This document shows positions 26,272-35,055 of a DNA stretch of 64,000 nt, piece by piece. The notes under the pieces are model-generated. The model ran no database searches. It saw only the letters and a list, made by a program, of their open reading frames with translations, and was not told where the DNA came from. The stretch comes from Mycobacterium sp. (GTDB taxonomy: Bacteria; Actinomycetota; Actinomycetes; Mycobacteriales; Mycobacteriaceae): NCBI RefSeq assembly GCF_019247635.1, contig NZ_JAFBAR010000075.1:1-64000 (forward strand). Reading direction: 5' to 3'. The number at the start of each line of letters is the position of its first letter. The stretch's first letter is position 1. A program made the position numbers and the translations under genes.

Positions 26272-27456
26272 TTATCGTGGCCGCCGCCGGTGCATGTCTG
26301 CAGGCTGCGTCTGCTTCGGTTCGGTGTGTTGCCGGCGAAGCGGGTCGCCGGCCTGCATCCTGATCTGTTCGATTCGTTCGTCGCTTGGCATGACCGGGCC
26401 GGTGTCGGGGCGTTCGTCGATGTTGAGGTCAGCGAGGCCGAGTTCGGTGAGGAGCGCAATGCCGCTGGCGTTGGTGATAAAGCGCTCGTCATTGGTGACC
26501 CCATCTTCGAGAAGCTTTGCGCCGATGAGACATATCACCGCCATCTTGAACGCGTTGAGTGCGCGGTACCAAGGACGATTCGCCAGGGTGATGCCGCTGG
26601 CGGCTTGGTAGATCGCGAGGAACTGCTCGATGGTCGGGGCCGATGGGTGACTTGTGAGGCCGACGGGCTGCATCCACAGCAGTTCCATCCAGCCGATGTC
26701 GGTCAATGGGTCGCCGACCGTGGTGAGTTCCCAGTCGAAGACCGCACTGACGTTCTCGTCGACGAAGGCGAAGTTGCCCGGTTTTGGATCGCCGTGGACC
26801 AGCGTGATCTGCGGGCACTGTGGTGGGGTGGTGTTGGTCAGCTCGTGCATGAGCAACTCGAGGGCGGGCAGGGGCCCGCGCCGCACACGCAGCAGTTCGC
26901 CTCCCCAACGCCGTAGTTCGCGCCGCAGGTGATCCTGGCCGTTGTCGAGGCGCTCGAGCCCGGTGCGATGCAGGTCGACCGTGTGGATCGCGGCGAGTTG
27001 TTCAGCCATGGATTGGCACATGCCGTGAAGGCGCTCGGTCGTTGCGTTGGGTCCTTCCGGGGCCGTCAACTCGTAGACCGTTCCGTCGAGGTGTTCCATG
27101 ACGAAAAAGGGGCGTCCCAACACGTCACCGGATGCTTCCAGCCACAGCGGGTGCGGCGTCCGTACGGGTGTACGTTGCAGAGCCTCAAGGATTTCGAATT
27201 GCCGGGTGAGGTCATAGGGTTCGAGCAGCGCCGGCGGTCGCGGACGCATGCGGAGCACGACGCGCCGCCTGTTCGTGGCGTTTGGTTCGCCGCTCGCGAT
27301 GGTCAGCGAGATGGTTTCGGCCGAATGCCCGACCTGCAGGTGGTCGAGACCGTCGATCCGCACGTTGTCCTCGTCGGGCAGTTGTGTTTTGAGCCACTCG
27401 CTGAGTCGCTGGCGGGCTTGCAGGTCCGAGTTCATGGGCAATGTCGCTCTATTCAC
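26272..27456 (-). CDS. Phosphotransferase-family protein (APH-like, lipid-cluster type)
   Basis: 394 residues from GTG 27456, or 387 from ATG 27435. It has the kinase-fold motifs LVHGDPKPGNFAFV (catalytic Asp) and AVFDWELTTVGDPLTDIGW (metal Asp), plus the N-terminal nucleotide-binding lobe with RVVLRMRPRP and FFVMEHLDGTVYEL. This is the family often fused or adjacent to acyl-CoA dehydrogenases and FadD proteins. It lies between the FadD gene (gap 31 bp) and the AttH-like gene (gap 4 bp), all leftward, hence one operon. It is a second member besides the protein at 23190; the two are clearly diverged. Confidence 0.85.
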   Translation of the reverse strand: MNRATLPMNSDLQARQRLSEWLKTQLPDEDNVRIDGLDHLQVGHSAETISLTIASGEPNATNRRRVVLRMRPRPPALLEPYDLTRQFEILEALQRTPVRTPHPLWLEASGDVLGRPFFVMEHLDGTVYELTAPEGPNATTERLHGMCQSMAEQLAAIHTVDLHRTGLERLDNGQDHLRRELRRWGGELLRVRRGPLPALELLMHELTNTTPPQCPQITLVHGDPKPGNFAFVDENVSAVFDWELTTVGDPLTDIGWMELLWMQPVGLTSHPSAPTIEQFLAIYQAASGITLANRPWYRALNAFKMAVICLIGAKLLEDGVTNDERFITNASGIALLTELGLADLNIDERPDTGPVMPSDERIEQIRMQAGDPLRRQHTEPKQTQPADMHRRRPR

Positions 27457-27460
27457 GCCG

Positions 27461-28621
27461 CTACGTGTACGACACCGTGTAATCAGAATCTGCGTTCAGA
27501 CCCAGTTCGGGCCATTCGCCGCCGAGAATGCTCTCCATGATCCCGTATCCCACGGCGTCGCCGTCACGGACCCGGATCGGCGTATCTCGCAGCTGGCCGA
27601 GCCGAGAGAGATTATCGGGGGTCCAGCAATCGTCGATGTATTCTCCATCGACGTGCAGCGCGCCTTTCCATGATCCGTGCTTGTGCCCTGACCATGCGCC
27701 GTAGCCGCCGGGCTTCAAGAAGAAGCCTGTCTGCCCAAGAGCTTCGATCTCAATGGTGCGTTGCTCGCCAGTCTCCATGGTCAGATGCAGTCGGCCGCCG
27801 GTGATGAACCGATTCCGAACGTCGTAAGTGATGTCTGGTTCGACGCTTCTGACCGCGATTTGATTGCCGGAGTCGTCGTTGAGGTAAGCCGAGCTGTAGG
27901 CCCACGGACCTTCCGCCACGAAAATTGCTGTCTCGTAATAACTACCGTCAGGTCGTTGAAAGAACGCGGGCGACCACTTCATCCCCCCTCTCGCGCCTGG
28001 CGGTGGCGGCACAGGCGGGATCAAATCAGTCAGCGGTTCACCGATAGCTTGGCGTACGCCCCAAGAGTGGTCCCGGAAGCCGAACCATTCGCTCTCATTG
28101 ATGTCATGCGTAACGCCATCCACAGTGACTGTGCCCGATGCCCACCCGCCTTGGTGATAGCGGATGACGTTGACATCGATACGGCCGCTGCGGCGATCGC
28201 GCACCAGGTTGCGCTCTTCGAAGTACGGCGGGGTGACGCCAGATAACACGATGTCGAACGATACCGGCTGAACCTCGTTGGGCTCCAAACGGAACCTCGT
28301 CTTGCGCAGCGGTTCAATAATCTCGTAGTGGAGTGGGCCGACTGCCATCTGTTCAGGAGCCGAGGCTAGTTCGCGACTTGCGCGGACGGTCCACTGCTCC
28401 CTGCCGCGAGAGACGCCGCCGAAGCTGTCGATGATGCCGCGGTTCTGATACTTGCCCAGCCCGAAATCGATCTGCAAAGATCCGTCAGTGCGAGCGAAGG
28501 ACGCCCAGATCTTCTCGGTCCAGGCGAGGTCGGTCTGAGACAGGGTTGCGAAGGTGTCGACGAGTTGGTGATTTAAGCCCTCATCGGCGGCGAGGAGCCG
28601 CCCGATATCCCTGATTCCCAT
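27461..28621 (-). CDS. AttH/DUF7064-DUF7065-like protein of unknown function
   Basis: A 386-residue protein, probably cytosolic, with no signal or membrane segment. It looks beta-rich with a two-barrel layout like AttH/hydroxyneurosporene-synthase (lipocalin-like) proteins, for example SEWFGFRDHSWGVR, GYGAWSGHKHGSW and HVDGEYIDDCW. Related unknown proteins accompany P450 and fadD genes in mycobacteria. It sits inside the operon of the CYP142-like P450, SDRs and FadD, so an isomerase, hydratase or ligand-binding role in that pathway is possible (inference). The conserved Trp/His/Arg clusters deserve inspection. Confidence 0.65.
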   Translation of the reverse strand: MGIRDIGRLLAADEGLNHQLVDTFATLSQTDLAWTEKIWASFARTDGSLQIDFGLGKYQNRGIIDSFGGVSRGREQWTVRASRELASAPEQMAVGPLHYEIIEPLRKTRFRLEPNEVQPVSFDIVLSGVTPPYFEERNLVRDRRSGRIDVNVIRYHQGGWASGTVTVDGVTHDINESEWFGFRDHSWGVRQAIGEPLTDLIPPVPPPPGARGGMKWSPAFFQRPDGSYYETAIFVAEGPWAYSSAYLNDDSGNQIAVRSVEPDITYDVRNRFITGGRLHLTMETGEQRTIEIEALGQTGFFLKPGGYGAWSGHKHGSWKGALHVDGEYIDDCWTPDNLSRLGQLRDTPIRVRDGDAVGYGIMESILGGEWPELGLNADSDYTVSYT

Positions 28622-28755
28622 TAGCTTCTCATCCTGTTCTGTGTGCTGGTGGATCGTTCAGGCGGCCTCGTCGATCGTGTGCCTGCCGCAGCCACGTGCG
28701 GAAACGGACGTGACGGCGCTTGCGATTCGCGTGGGCGGCTTCGTTGGGCCGCCCG

Positions 28756-29610
28756 TCAGATCTCGAATTTGAGTGCGGCTCCGGCGTCGACGAAGAGTTG
28801 CTGCCCAGTGACATATCGGGATTCGTCTGACGCGAGGTACACCACAGCGTGTGAGATGTCACTGGAATCGACGTAGGGCACAGGAATCGCCTGCATCACC
28901 GGAAAACTGAGTTCAGCGTCTCCGCGGGTGGGGCTGGGCAGGTCGGGGCGAAACGTCCGATACATCTTGTCGTTGTGCAGCATGTCGGTGTCGACATTCG
29001 TGGGGTGCACGGCGTTGACGCGAATGTGGCTGGGCCCCAAGGTCAATGCAAGTGCCTTGCTATAATCGACGATCATCTTCTTGGCGAGTCCATAGCCGGC
29101 TCCGCCTGGGCCCGGCAGCGCACCGCCGACGATGCGGGCCTGCGAATGCAGCCCGGCGATCGATCCGGTCATGATCACCGATCCGCCGGACTTCAGGTGG
29201 GCCAGGCCGACGTGCACAGTGTTGACTACGCCCACGAAATCCACGTCGAAAGCGTCAATGAATCCCTGTGCCGGTACGTCGTAACCAAGCGGACAGATCG
29301 CGGCGTTCGCCACGATCACATCCAGTCCGCCGAGCTCGTCGACCGCTCGATCGAGCTCCTTCTGCAGCTGCGTCCGGTCCCGAACATCAACTTTGGCCGA
29401 CATCACTCGTCTACCGGACTTTTCTACCAGCTCAGTGGTTTCGGCTAAATCCGCTTCCGATGCCAGGGGATAGGAATTGGTGTCGATATTGCTGCAGATG
29501 TCCAGCGCGATGATGTCGGCGCCTTCGTCAGCGAGATGTACAGCATGGCTGCGCCCTTGCCCGCGCCCGGCGCCGGTGACAAGGGCAACTTTGCCCCTAA
29601 GTCGGTTCAT
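28756..29610 (-). CDS. Mycofactocin-coupled SDR-family oxidoreductase
   Basis: A 284-residue short-chain dehydrogenase. It has the cofactor motif TGAGRGQGRSHAVHLADEGA, the acidic IIALDIC after beta-2 (NAD preference), NAAICPLG, and the catalytic pair in GYGLAKK (Tyr, Lys). The long insertion after beta-2 (SYPLASEADLAETTELV) is the hallmark of SDRs that hold NAD tightly and pass electrons to mycofactocin. It probably oxidises an alcohol made by the P450 in the operon. It ends about 130 bp before the AttH-like gene. Confidence 0.88.
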   Translation of the reverse strand: MNRLRGKVALVTGAGRGQGRSHAVHLADEGADIIALDICSNIDTNSYPLASEADLAETTELVEKSGRRVMSAKVDVRDRTQLQKELDRAVDELGGLDVIVANAAICPLGYDVPAQGFIDAFDVDFVGVVNTVHVGLAHLKSGGSVIMTGSIAGLHSQARIVGGALPGPGGAGYGLAKKMIVDYSKALALTLGPSHIRVNAVHPTNVDTDMLHNDKMYRTFRPDLPSPTRGDAELSFPVMQAIPVPYVDSSDISHAVVYLASDESRYVTGQQLFVDAGAALKFEI

Positions 29611-29656
29611 TCATTGCTCCTCAACTGCGTGCTCGCCTTGACTTCAAGTTCTGGGG

Positions 29657-30508
29657 TCAGCTGACGACGCCTCGTAGGGCGTCGTGTCCGTACATCTGAG
29701 CGATGAGTGACGAGAAATCAGGTCCACGGCGCAGCATCATGCCGCCGTCGACGTTGATCAACTGGCCGGTAATCCATTTCGCTGCATCGCTAAGCAGGAA
29801 GACGGCAAGGCTGCCGATGTCCTCGACCTCGCCGAAACGTGGTAGCGGGGTGTTGATGCGGTAGTCCTCGCGCACCGGCTCCATTGCGAATACTGGACCC
29901 AGAAGTTCTGTGCGTGTGAGGCCGGGCCGAATGGAGTTGACCCGCACTGACGATGGTCCCAACTCGTCTGCGGCCATTTGCACTAAGTGATCGACGGCCG
30001 CCTTGCTCACTCCGTAGGCGCCGAACCATCGATGAGTGTTGCTTGACGCAATCGATGAGATCGCGACGAAGGAACCGCCGCCACCGCGGACCATCTCGCG
30101 CGCCGAATGCTTGAGTGCGTACATCGTGCCATTGATGTTGAGGTCAATGGTGCGCAGCCATGCCTCGGAATCCATGTGAGTCAGTGGAGCGAGTGTCTCG
30201 TTGCCTCCCGCGGAATGCACGACGCCGTAGAGGCGCCCGCTCCAAGCGGTTGCTTCCTCGACGACATCGCACACCTGCTGTTCGTCGGTGACATCGGCAG
30301 CGATGTACCTCACCATGTCTGGGTAAGCCTCGCCGGCGATGTCGGCCGCAGCGGCTGCCAACTTTGCGGCAGTGCGTCCGATGATGACCACGTGGCCGCC
30401 CGCATGGACGATCGCTTCTGCGACGCCCTTGCCGATGCCGCTGCCACCCCCGGTAACCAAATACGTTTGGCCGCTGAGAGAAAGGTTGAGCGACTCATTC
30501 GTACTCAT
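29657..30508 (-). CDS. SDR-family oxidoreductase (SaquayamycinD/dienoyl-reductase-like)
   Basis: A 283-residue classical SDR with TGGGSGIGKGVAEAI (cofactor), HSAGGNETLAP, Ser in AISSIASS and YGVSKAA (Tyr/Lys). The C-terminal PRFGEVEDIGSLAVFLLSD and ITGQLINVDGG are standard. The SGIG-type loop and the Arg in VVIIGRTAAK suggest NADP(H). It overlaps the P450 stop by 4 bp (ATGA), which indicates translational coupling to the upstream CYP142-like gene. Substrate unknown; a 3-hydroxyacyl or steroid intermediate is plausible. Confidence 0.87.
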   Translation of the reverse strand: MSTNESLNLSLSGQTYLVTGGGSGIGKGVAEAIVHAGGHVVIIGRTAAKLAAAAADIAGEAYPDMVRYIAADVTDEQQVCDVVEEATAWSGRLYGVVHSAGGNETLAPLTHMDSEAWLRTIDLNINGTMYALKHSAREMVRGGGGSFVAISSIASSNTHRWFGAYGVSKAAVDHLVQMAADELGPSSVRVNSIRPGLTRTELLGPVFAMEPVREDYRINTPLPRFGEVEDIGSLAVFLLSDAAKWITGQLINVDGGMMLRRGPDFSSLIAQMYGHDALRGVVS

Positions 30509-31719
30509 CGGCGCGTCCCCAGCGGCTCCGTGGGAGTGAAGACCACAGGCATGGCTTGCAGACCGCTCACAAAGTTAGCAGGACGAATCGGCAACGGATC
30601 GTCTGCGGCCAGGCGAAGATCTGGCAGTCGCTGCAGTAACCGCCGAATCATGACACTGATCTCTAGTCGCGCCAGTTGATTACCGAGGCAGAAGTGTGTG
30701 CCGAAACCGAATGCTAAGTGGTTATTGGGTGACCGCCGAATGTCGAAGATCTGCGGTTGATCGAACTGCTGCTCGTCGAAGTTGGCCGACTCGAACAGGA
30801 GCATTATCTTCTCGCCCTGCCTCAGCTCTGTGCCGTGAAAGTTAATATCAGCGGTCAAGATTCGGCACATGTTCTTCACCGGAGAGGTCCAACGCAGCAT
30901 TTCCTCAACAGCGCTGGGCAACAGTGCATCGGGTTCGGCACGCAGTGCAGCCCACTGATCTAGATGGCGGAACAGCTGCTCGGTACCGCCGGTCAGTGTG
31001 TGGCGGGTTGTCTCATCCCCACCGACGAGGAGCAACAGCGCCTCTTGGAAGATCTCTTCGTCGCTCAGGGATTCGCCATCAATTTCGGCATGGCACAGTG
31101 CACTAATCAGGTCATCGGCAGGCTGTTCGCGTCGGGCTGCAATCATGCGTTTGAACAGCTCGGACAGGGCCATGAATGCTTGAACCATAACCCGCGCATC
31201 GGCTTCCGAGATCGTCGAACTGAGTCCCGCAATCATGTCGTCGGAGTGCTTCAGGAATTCCTCACGCTGCTGCGGATGGACCCCGAGCATGTCACCGATG
31301 ATGGCCATCGGGAGCGGCGCCGCAATTTCGCCGACGAAATCACACTCTCCTCGCTCACACACTGCGTCAATGAGGTCATCGCAAATTCGGTCGATCGAGC
31401 CCCTAAGGTCTTGAACCCGCTTGCGCGTAAAGCCTGTGTTGACCAACTTGCGTCGACGTAGGTGGGCGGGGTCGTCCATGTCAATCATTTGGGGGACAGG
31501 CGGCACATAGTCAGGCCGAATGCCGGCCGCACTTGAGAACAGTTCCGGCTGACGCTCAGCCTCGATGACGGCGCGATACGTCGAAGCACCGGCCTGCCCG
31601 TTGCGATCGCGGAACACCGGCTCATGGGTTCGCATCCACTGATACGCCGCGCGTGACGGGCCCGCGTAGAAGCCTCCTTCAGCCAGGTCGATATCAGGCC
31701 GAACGTCAAGCAAGTCCAC
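30505..31719 (-). CDS. Cytochrome P450, CYP142-like
   Basis: About 404 residues from GTG 31719, with GGAAGGATC upstream; the adjacent TTG at 31722 is an alternative. The text strongly recalls M. tuberculosis CYP142: FRDRNGQAGASTYRAVIEAE, QMIDMDDPAHLRRRKLVN, GGDETTRHTLTGGTEQL and FESANFDE. The heme loop is FGFGTHFCLGNQLAR, and ExxR lies in VEEMLRW. CYP142 oxidises the terminal methyl of the cholesterol side chain. Here it heads a leftward operon away from the usual cholesterol locus, so it may act on another steroid or isoprenoid. Redox partners are not encoded nearby. Confidence 0.85.
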   Translation of the reverse strand: MDLLDVRPDIDLAEGGFYAGPSRAAYQWMRTHEPVFRDRNGQAGASTYRAVIEAERQPELFSSAAGIRPDYVPPVPQMIDMDDPAHLRRRKLVNTGFTRKRVQDLRGSIDRICDDLIDAVCERGECDFVGEIAAPLPMAIIGDMLGVHPQQREEFLKHSDDMIAGLSSTISEADARVMVQAFMALSELFKRMIAARREQPADDLISALCHAEIDGESLSDEEIFQEALLLLVGGDETTRHTLTGGTEQLFRHLDQWAALRAEPDALLPSAVEEMLRWTSPVKNMCRILTADINFHGTELRQGEKIMLLFESANFDEQQFDQPQIFDIRRSPNNHLAFGFGTHFCLGNQLARLEISVMIRRLLQRLPDLRLAADDPLPIRPANFVSGLQAMPVVFTPTEPLGTRR

Positions 31720-31838
31720 CAACTATTGATCCTTCCGAAGCGTTGTCGTCTGGGCTTGCATCCACGATTGATGCTCAAAGCCTTGTGTCGCGTGGCAAGC
31801 CGTCGCGCTCGCTCCAACAGTGACAGATAAGACACGAT

Positions 31839-31866
31839 GTGTAAAGTAAAACAGACCATTTGTCTG
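31839..31866. promoter_or_regulatory. Operator-like elements upstream of the CYP142-like operon
   Basis: GTGTAAAGTAAAACAG (31839-31854) matches 13 of 16 positions of the element at 17435-17450. It overlaps CAGAC-CATTT-GTCTG (31852-31866), a perfect 5-bp inverted repeat. They lie about 120 bp upstream of the P450 start. Confidence 0.45.
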
Positions 31867-32013
31867 GCCGCGTAGATATATGGGCACCTAGCGAATTGCA
31901 AAGACAAACGTGATGTAACGGCCGCTTGTGGCGGGACACAGCGCCGAAGAGTCACGGCAGTCATGGATTCCTAGCGACAGGCGGCCGGCGATCTGATGAC
32001 TGCGACAGGGGAC

Positions 32014-32090
32014 TGCCCCGGTTTGGTTGACTCCTTGATGTGTCCCGGCTTCGACGGAGTCCGTGATGTGCCCCGGGTTGTACGGAGTCG
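32014..32090 (+). repeat. Three related IS-end-like repeats
   Basis: TGCCCCGGTTTGGTTGACTC at 32014 is followed by two closer copies: one beginning TGATGTGTCCCGGCTTC at 32036 and one beginning TGATGTGCCCCGGGTTG at 32064, both ending ACGGAGTC. They directly precede a truncated transposase gene, so they resemble nested or successive insertion-sequence ends. Confidence 0.55.
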
Positions 32091-32136
32091 GTTTGCTTGA
32101 CTTTTGGTCACGACGTCCGTCAAAGGAGCCGTGTCC

Positions 32137-32388
32137 GTGCCGAAGCGTTATCCCGAGGAGTTCCGCCGCAAGGTTCTTGATCTGGTGGCCGCCGGTCGCC
32201 CTGTCGCTCAGGTCGCGTCTGATCTGGGTATCAGTGATCAGACCATCTATGCCTGGCGCAGGCAGGATCTGATCGATACTGGCCATCTGCCGGGGTTGAG
32301 CCGCGGCGAGCAGACTGAACTCAGCGCCGCCAACAAACGCATCCGAGAGCTGGAAAAACGACGTGGCGATCCTGAAAAGGGCCCGTGA
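32137..32388 (+). pseudogene. IS3-type transposase orfA remnant
   Basis: From GTG 32137 it encodes PKRYPEEFRRKVLDLVAAG, then a helix-turn-helix (VASDLGISDQTIYAWRRQD) and a coiled region (ANKRIRELEKR): the orfA of an IS3-family element. It ends after ~83 residues, and no orfB with the DDE integrase domain follows. The element cannot move by itself. Confidence 0.8.
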
Positions 32389-32418
32389 GCTGTTGCGGGA
32401 CCAGCACGACCCAAAAGT

Positions 32419-32915
32419 CTAAAAGAACGACGCCTGGACCCACAGATCACCCTCGGATTATTCACCGATGCATCGGGTTTCCCGCTGATGGTCGCGGCGT
32501 TCGAAGGCAACAGAGCAGAGACCACGACCATGGTGCCGGCGATCAACGCGTTCAAGGCCGCACACCAACTCACCGACGTCACTGTGGTCGCCGATGCGGC
32601 CATGATTCCCGAAGCCAACCAGGTAGCGCTGCACGCAGCCGGGCTCACCTACATTCTGGGTTCCCGCATTCCGTTCCTGCCCGATGTGGTGCGCGAATGG
32701 CGCGACAACGACCCCGGTGAGACGATTCCCGATGGGCTGGTGCTCACCCAGCCGTGGCATCAACGTCATCGGAGATGGTCCTCGGCATACCTGATCGGGT
32801 GATCCACTACCAGTACCGCCATGACCGGGCCCGGCGCACGCAGCGCGGCATCGGCCAAGGCCCAACGCGCGGCCGCCGGGCACGCCCCGAAGGTCCCTTG
32901 TTTGAAGCGTTGTAG
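32419..32915 (+). pseudogene. IS1634/IS4-type DDE transposase internal fragment
   Basis: A decayed transposase segment: LGLFTDASGFPLMVAAFEGN, then VVADAAMIPEANQVALHAAG (catalytic Asp region) and ILGSRIPFLPDVV. Near 32770 the frame breaks and the match continues as VIHYQYRHDRARRTQRGI up to a stop at 32915. N- and C-termini are missing. It belongs to a different family from the adjoining orfA, so at least two elements inserted here. The next 250 bp to the MarR gene show no feature. Confidence 0.78.
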
Positions 32916-33164
32916 GGCGGGTGGCGTTACGACATCATTGCGCTAGCTCGTCCGAATGCTGAACTGCACCAAATCGATTCACTTAATGATTCAAACCGCG
33001 AGGTGTTCGCCACTGACATTTTCGCGAATCGAATCCGCGGCATGCATGAATGCAGCGCTCGGTCATAGCTATTAGCGAACTTTGAACACCCTTCGGGAAT
33101 CTGCAGCCGGCCGAAGCTGATGATTAGAACCGCGGGTTCCGAACGTCGGCGTGACGGATCTCGA

Positions 33165-33650
33165 TCAGTGAGCGTCGCTAGCCTTCCGCAGCGGATTTGG
33201 AACTGGCGACTTCGGGACACCGCTGAGCTTGCGGAGCGTAGCGATGCAGGCATGCAGTTCTTCGAGAGCCACGCTGGCCGCCTTAGCTCGGAAGAACTCA
33301 TGCAGCCGACGCAACGACTCCTGTTGTACGCCAGCGCCTCGTGGCGTCACCTCGATGTGAGTGACCCGCTTGTCGGCATTCGATGGTGCCCGTCGCAGCA
33401 AATCCGCTCCGGCGAGCTTGTCGATATCCGCGGTGATCGTACTCGGCAGCACGTTGAGGTATTCACTCAGCGAGCTAGGGCGGTCGAACCCGGCGTGGAC
33501 CAGAAAAATGATGCCGAGGGCGCGTTCAGAGATCGCATACTTGTCGGCCACCGGCATGGTGAGTTTCGAAATCATGCGTTGGACGTCCATCGCTGCTCCG
33601 AGGAAGTCGACGATATCGGCGTCGTCGGCAGGCCTGATGGCGTCGGTCAC
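33165..33650 (-). CDS. MarR-family transcriptional regulator
   Basis: 161 residues from GTG 33650; an ATG at 33707 would overlap the operator-like site and I consider it less likely. The winged helix is LSEYLNVLPSTITADIDKLA, with wing RRAPSNADKRVTHIEVTPRG, the MarR signature. N- and C-terminal helices make the dimer interface. It is divergent from the AveC-like gene, and the shared 14-bp site between them (33703-33716) is repeated before the GMC oxidoreductase gene. It may therefore control both. Ligand unknown. Confidence 0.85.
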   Translation of the reverse strand: MTDAIRPADDADIVDFLGAAMDVQRMISKLTMPVADKYAISERALGIIFLVHAGFDRPSSLSEYLNVLPSTITADIDKLAGADLLRRAPSNADKRVTHIEVTPRGAGVQQESLRRLHEFFRAKAASVALEELHACIATLRKLSGVPKSPVPNPLRKASDAH

Positions 33651-33702
33651 GACGCCACACGTTACCCCGCCCCGCCTTCTGCCAGCGTCTCCCGACAAAT
33701 AG

Positions 33703-33716
33703 TTCATTATCTGAAG
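33703..33716. promoter_or_regulatory. Candidate MarR operator, copy 1
   Basis: TTCATTATCTGAAG, with inverted arms TTCA/TGAA. It lies between the divergent MarR and AveC-like genes. Copy 2 at 36734-36747 differs by one base. Confidence 0.6.
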
Positions 33717-33793
33717 GTTATGAGTTACTGTTTTCATGCGAGGCGAGATTCGCCGCACGCGCCAGCAAGGTCGCGTCAACAGCGCGGAGTGCC

Positions 33794-34924
33794 ATGAAGC
33801 CATTAAGCGGTGTCCACGAAGCTACGGACGACAGCCGCACCGGCCACTTACGCGCGACTACGTCCTGGAAGACCCTGATCTGCTGGGCGATGGTCGCCGG
33901 GCTGGCGGTGATTGTTTTGGTGACCGCGCAGAAGCACGGACCAACGTCGCCCGAGAACGCGAATCCAGACGGCATAGGCAAGCCGCCTCCGGTGGAGCCG
34001 CTATTGTACCCCTTCAACTGGGTCTTCTGGGGTCAGATTATCGGCGCTCTGCTCGCCGCCGGTATCGTTGTCGCATCGGTTCGGGCGTGGAGACGCCGGC
34101 CCGGGCATCCGGTCGTACTTATGGCCCTTGCCTCCAGCACACTGTTGTGGTGGGACCCGATCAACAACTGGGCTATCGGGTTGGTCTACAACCCGGATCT
34201 GTGGCACTTTCCCCGGGGTTGGCCGTGGCTCAATATCTCTCCGATCATCGAACCGCTGACTTCGTTCGTCTACGCGCCCTACGTCTTGGTTCCCTATTTC
34301 TTGGCCATGCCGATGCTGCGGGCCGTTCAACGACGCAGCGACCCGAAGGCCGTCGTCTGGGGCCATCCCCTGATATCGATAGCCGTGTTGACGTTCGTGA
34401 TTGGCGTGATCTGGGATGCTGCTCAAGAGATTCTCCTGACCCGTGCGCAGTTTCTCACCTACAGCCATGCCATCGAATTCGGCACGGTCGATGCGGGCAA
34501 GGACAGTCAGTTCCCGCTCTTGATGGCTAGCGTGCTCATCACGGTCATCATGATCCCTGCGTCGGTTCTGCTCTATCGCGACGACACCGGTAGATCGCAG
34601 GCAGAAAAGATTGCCCAGCGATTGCGTCTGCATGCTCGTCACCCCAACCTGGCTACCTTTTTGGTGATGGCGATCGTCTTGAATATCGCGATGATCAGCT
34701 TCAGTTCCGCGTTCTGGCTGGCCCGCGCGACGGGTGCCGCGTCCACCGTGGCCTGCCCGTGGCCGTACCCGCAGGCTAAGACCTGGGATCCGCACGGCTA
34801 CTACCAAGCCCAGGGAGCCCCAGCACCGTTCACCGCCGGTAAGGCCAGCTCGTGGCAGATCGCGCAACCCGAAGGCCGACCGACAGGCGTCGCCGTGAAG
34901 TCCGAACGCTGCAATCCTCGGTGA
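33794..34924 (+). CDS. AveC-like spirocyclase-family membrane protein
   Basis: A 376-residue polytopic protein with about seven hydrophobic segments, the first at ~28-46. The segment SSTLLWWDPINNWAIGLVYN, with PRGWPWLNISPIIEPLTSFV after it, recalls the AveC family, named for the avermectin protein that forms the spiroketal and dehydrates it. Mycobacterial members are uncharacterised as far as I know. It is divergent from MarR, and a GMC oxidoreductase gene with the same operator-like site converges on it 131 bp downstream. The start ATG has GGAG 5 bp upstream. It may transform a hydrophobic ketone or lactone in the membrane (inference). Confidence 0.75.
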   Translation: MKPLSGVHEATDDSRTGHLRATTSWKTLICWAMVAGLAVIVLVTAQKHGPTSPENANPDGIGKPPPVEPLLYPFNWVFWGQIIGALLAAGIVVASVRAWRRRPGHPVVLMALASSTLLWWDPINNWAIGLVYNPDLWHFPRGWPWLNISPIIEPLTSFVYAPYVLVPYFLAMPMLRAVQRRSDPKAVVWGHPLISIAVLTFVIGVIWDAAQEILLTRAQFLTYSHAIEFGTVDAGKDSQFPLLMASVLITVIMIPASVLLYRDDTGRSQAEKIAQRLRLHARHPNLATFLVMAIVLNIAMISFSSAFWLARATGAASTVACPWPYPQAKTWDPHGYYQAQGAPAPFTAGKASSWQIAQPEGRPTGVAVKSERCNPR

Positions 34925-35055
34925 CCTCGGCGGCGGCCCGACCAGACGACGACGCACCGCCACCCCTGTGCGGCATGCTCGCATCTACTATCACCGGTCG
35001 GCCCCGTGGGGACAGCCACGCCCACCTTGCCGAGGCCGTCTGTCGCAGGCCGACA

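Noticed and set aside
26291..26305. TGCATGTCTGCAGGC as a sixth mce-island operator
   Set aside because: It is inside the coding sequence of the kinase gene and matches only the central TGTCTGCA; chance match.
34925..35055. Terminator between the convergent AveC-like and GMC genes
   Set aside because: Only weak, interrupted complementarity and no T-tract were found.
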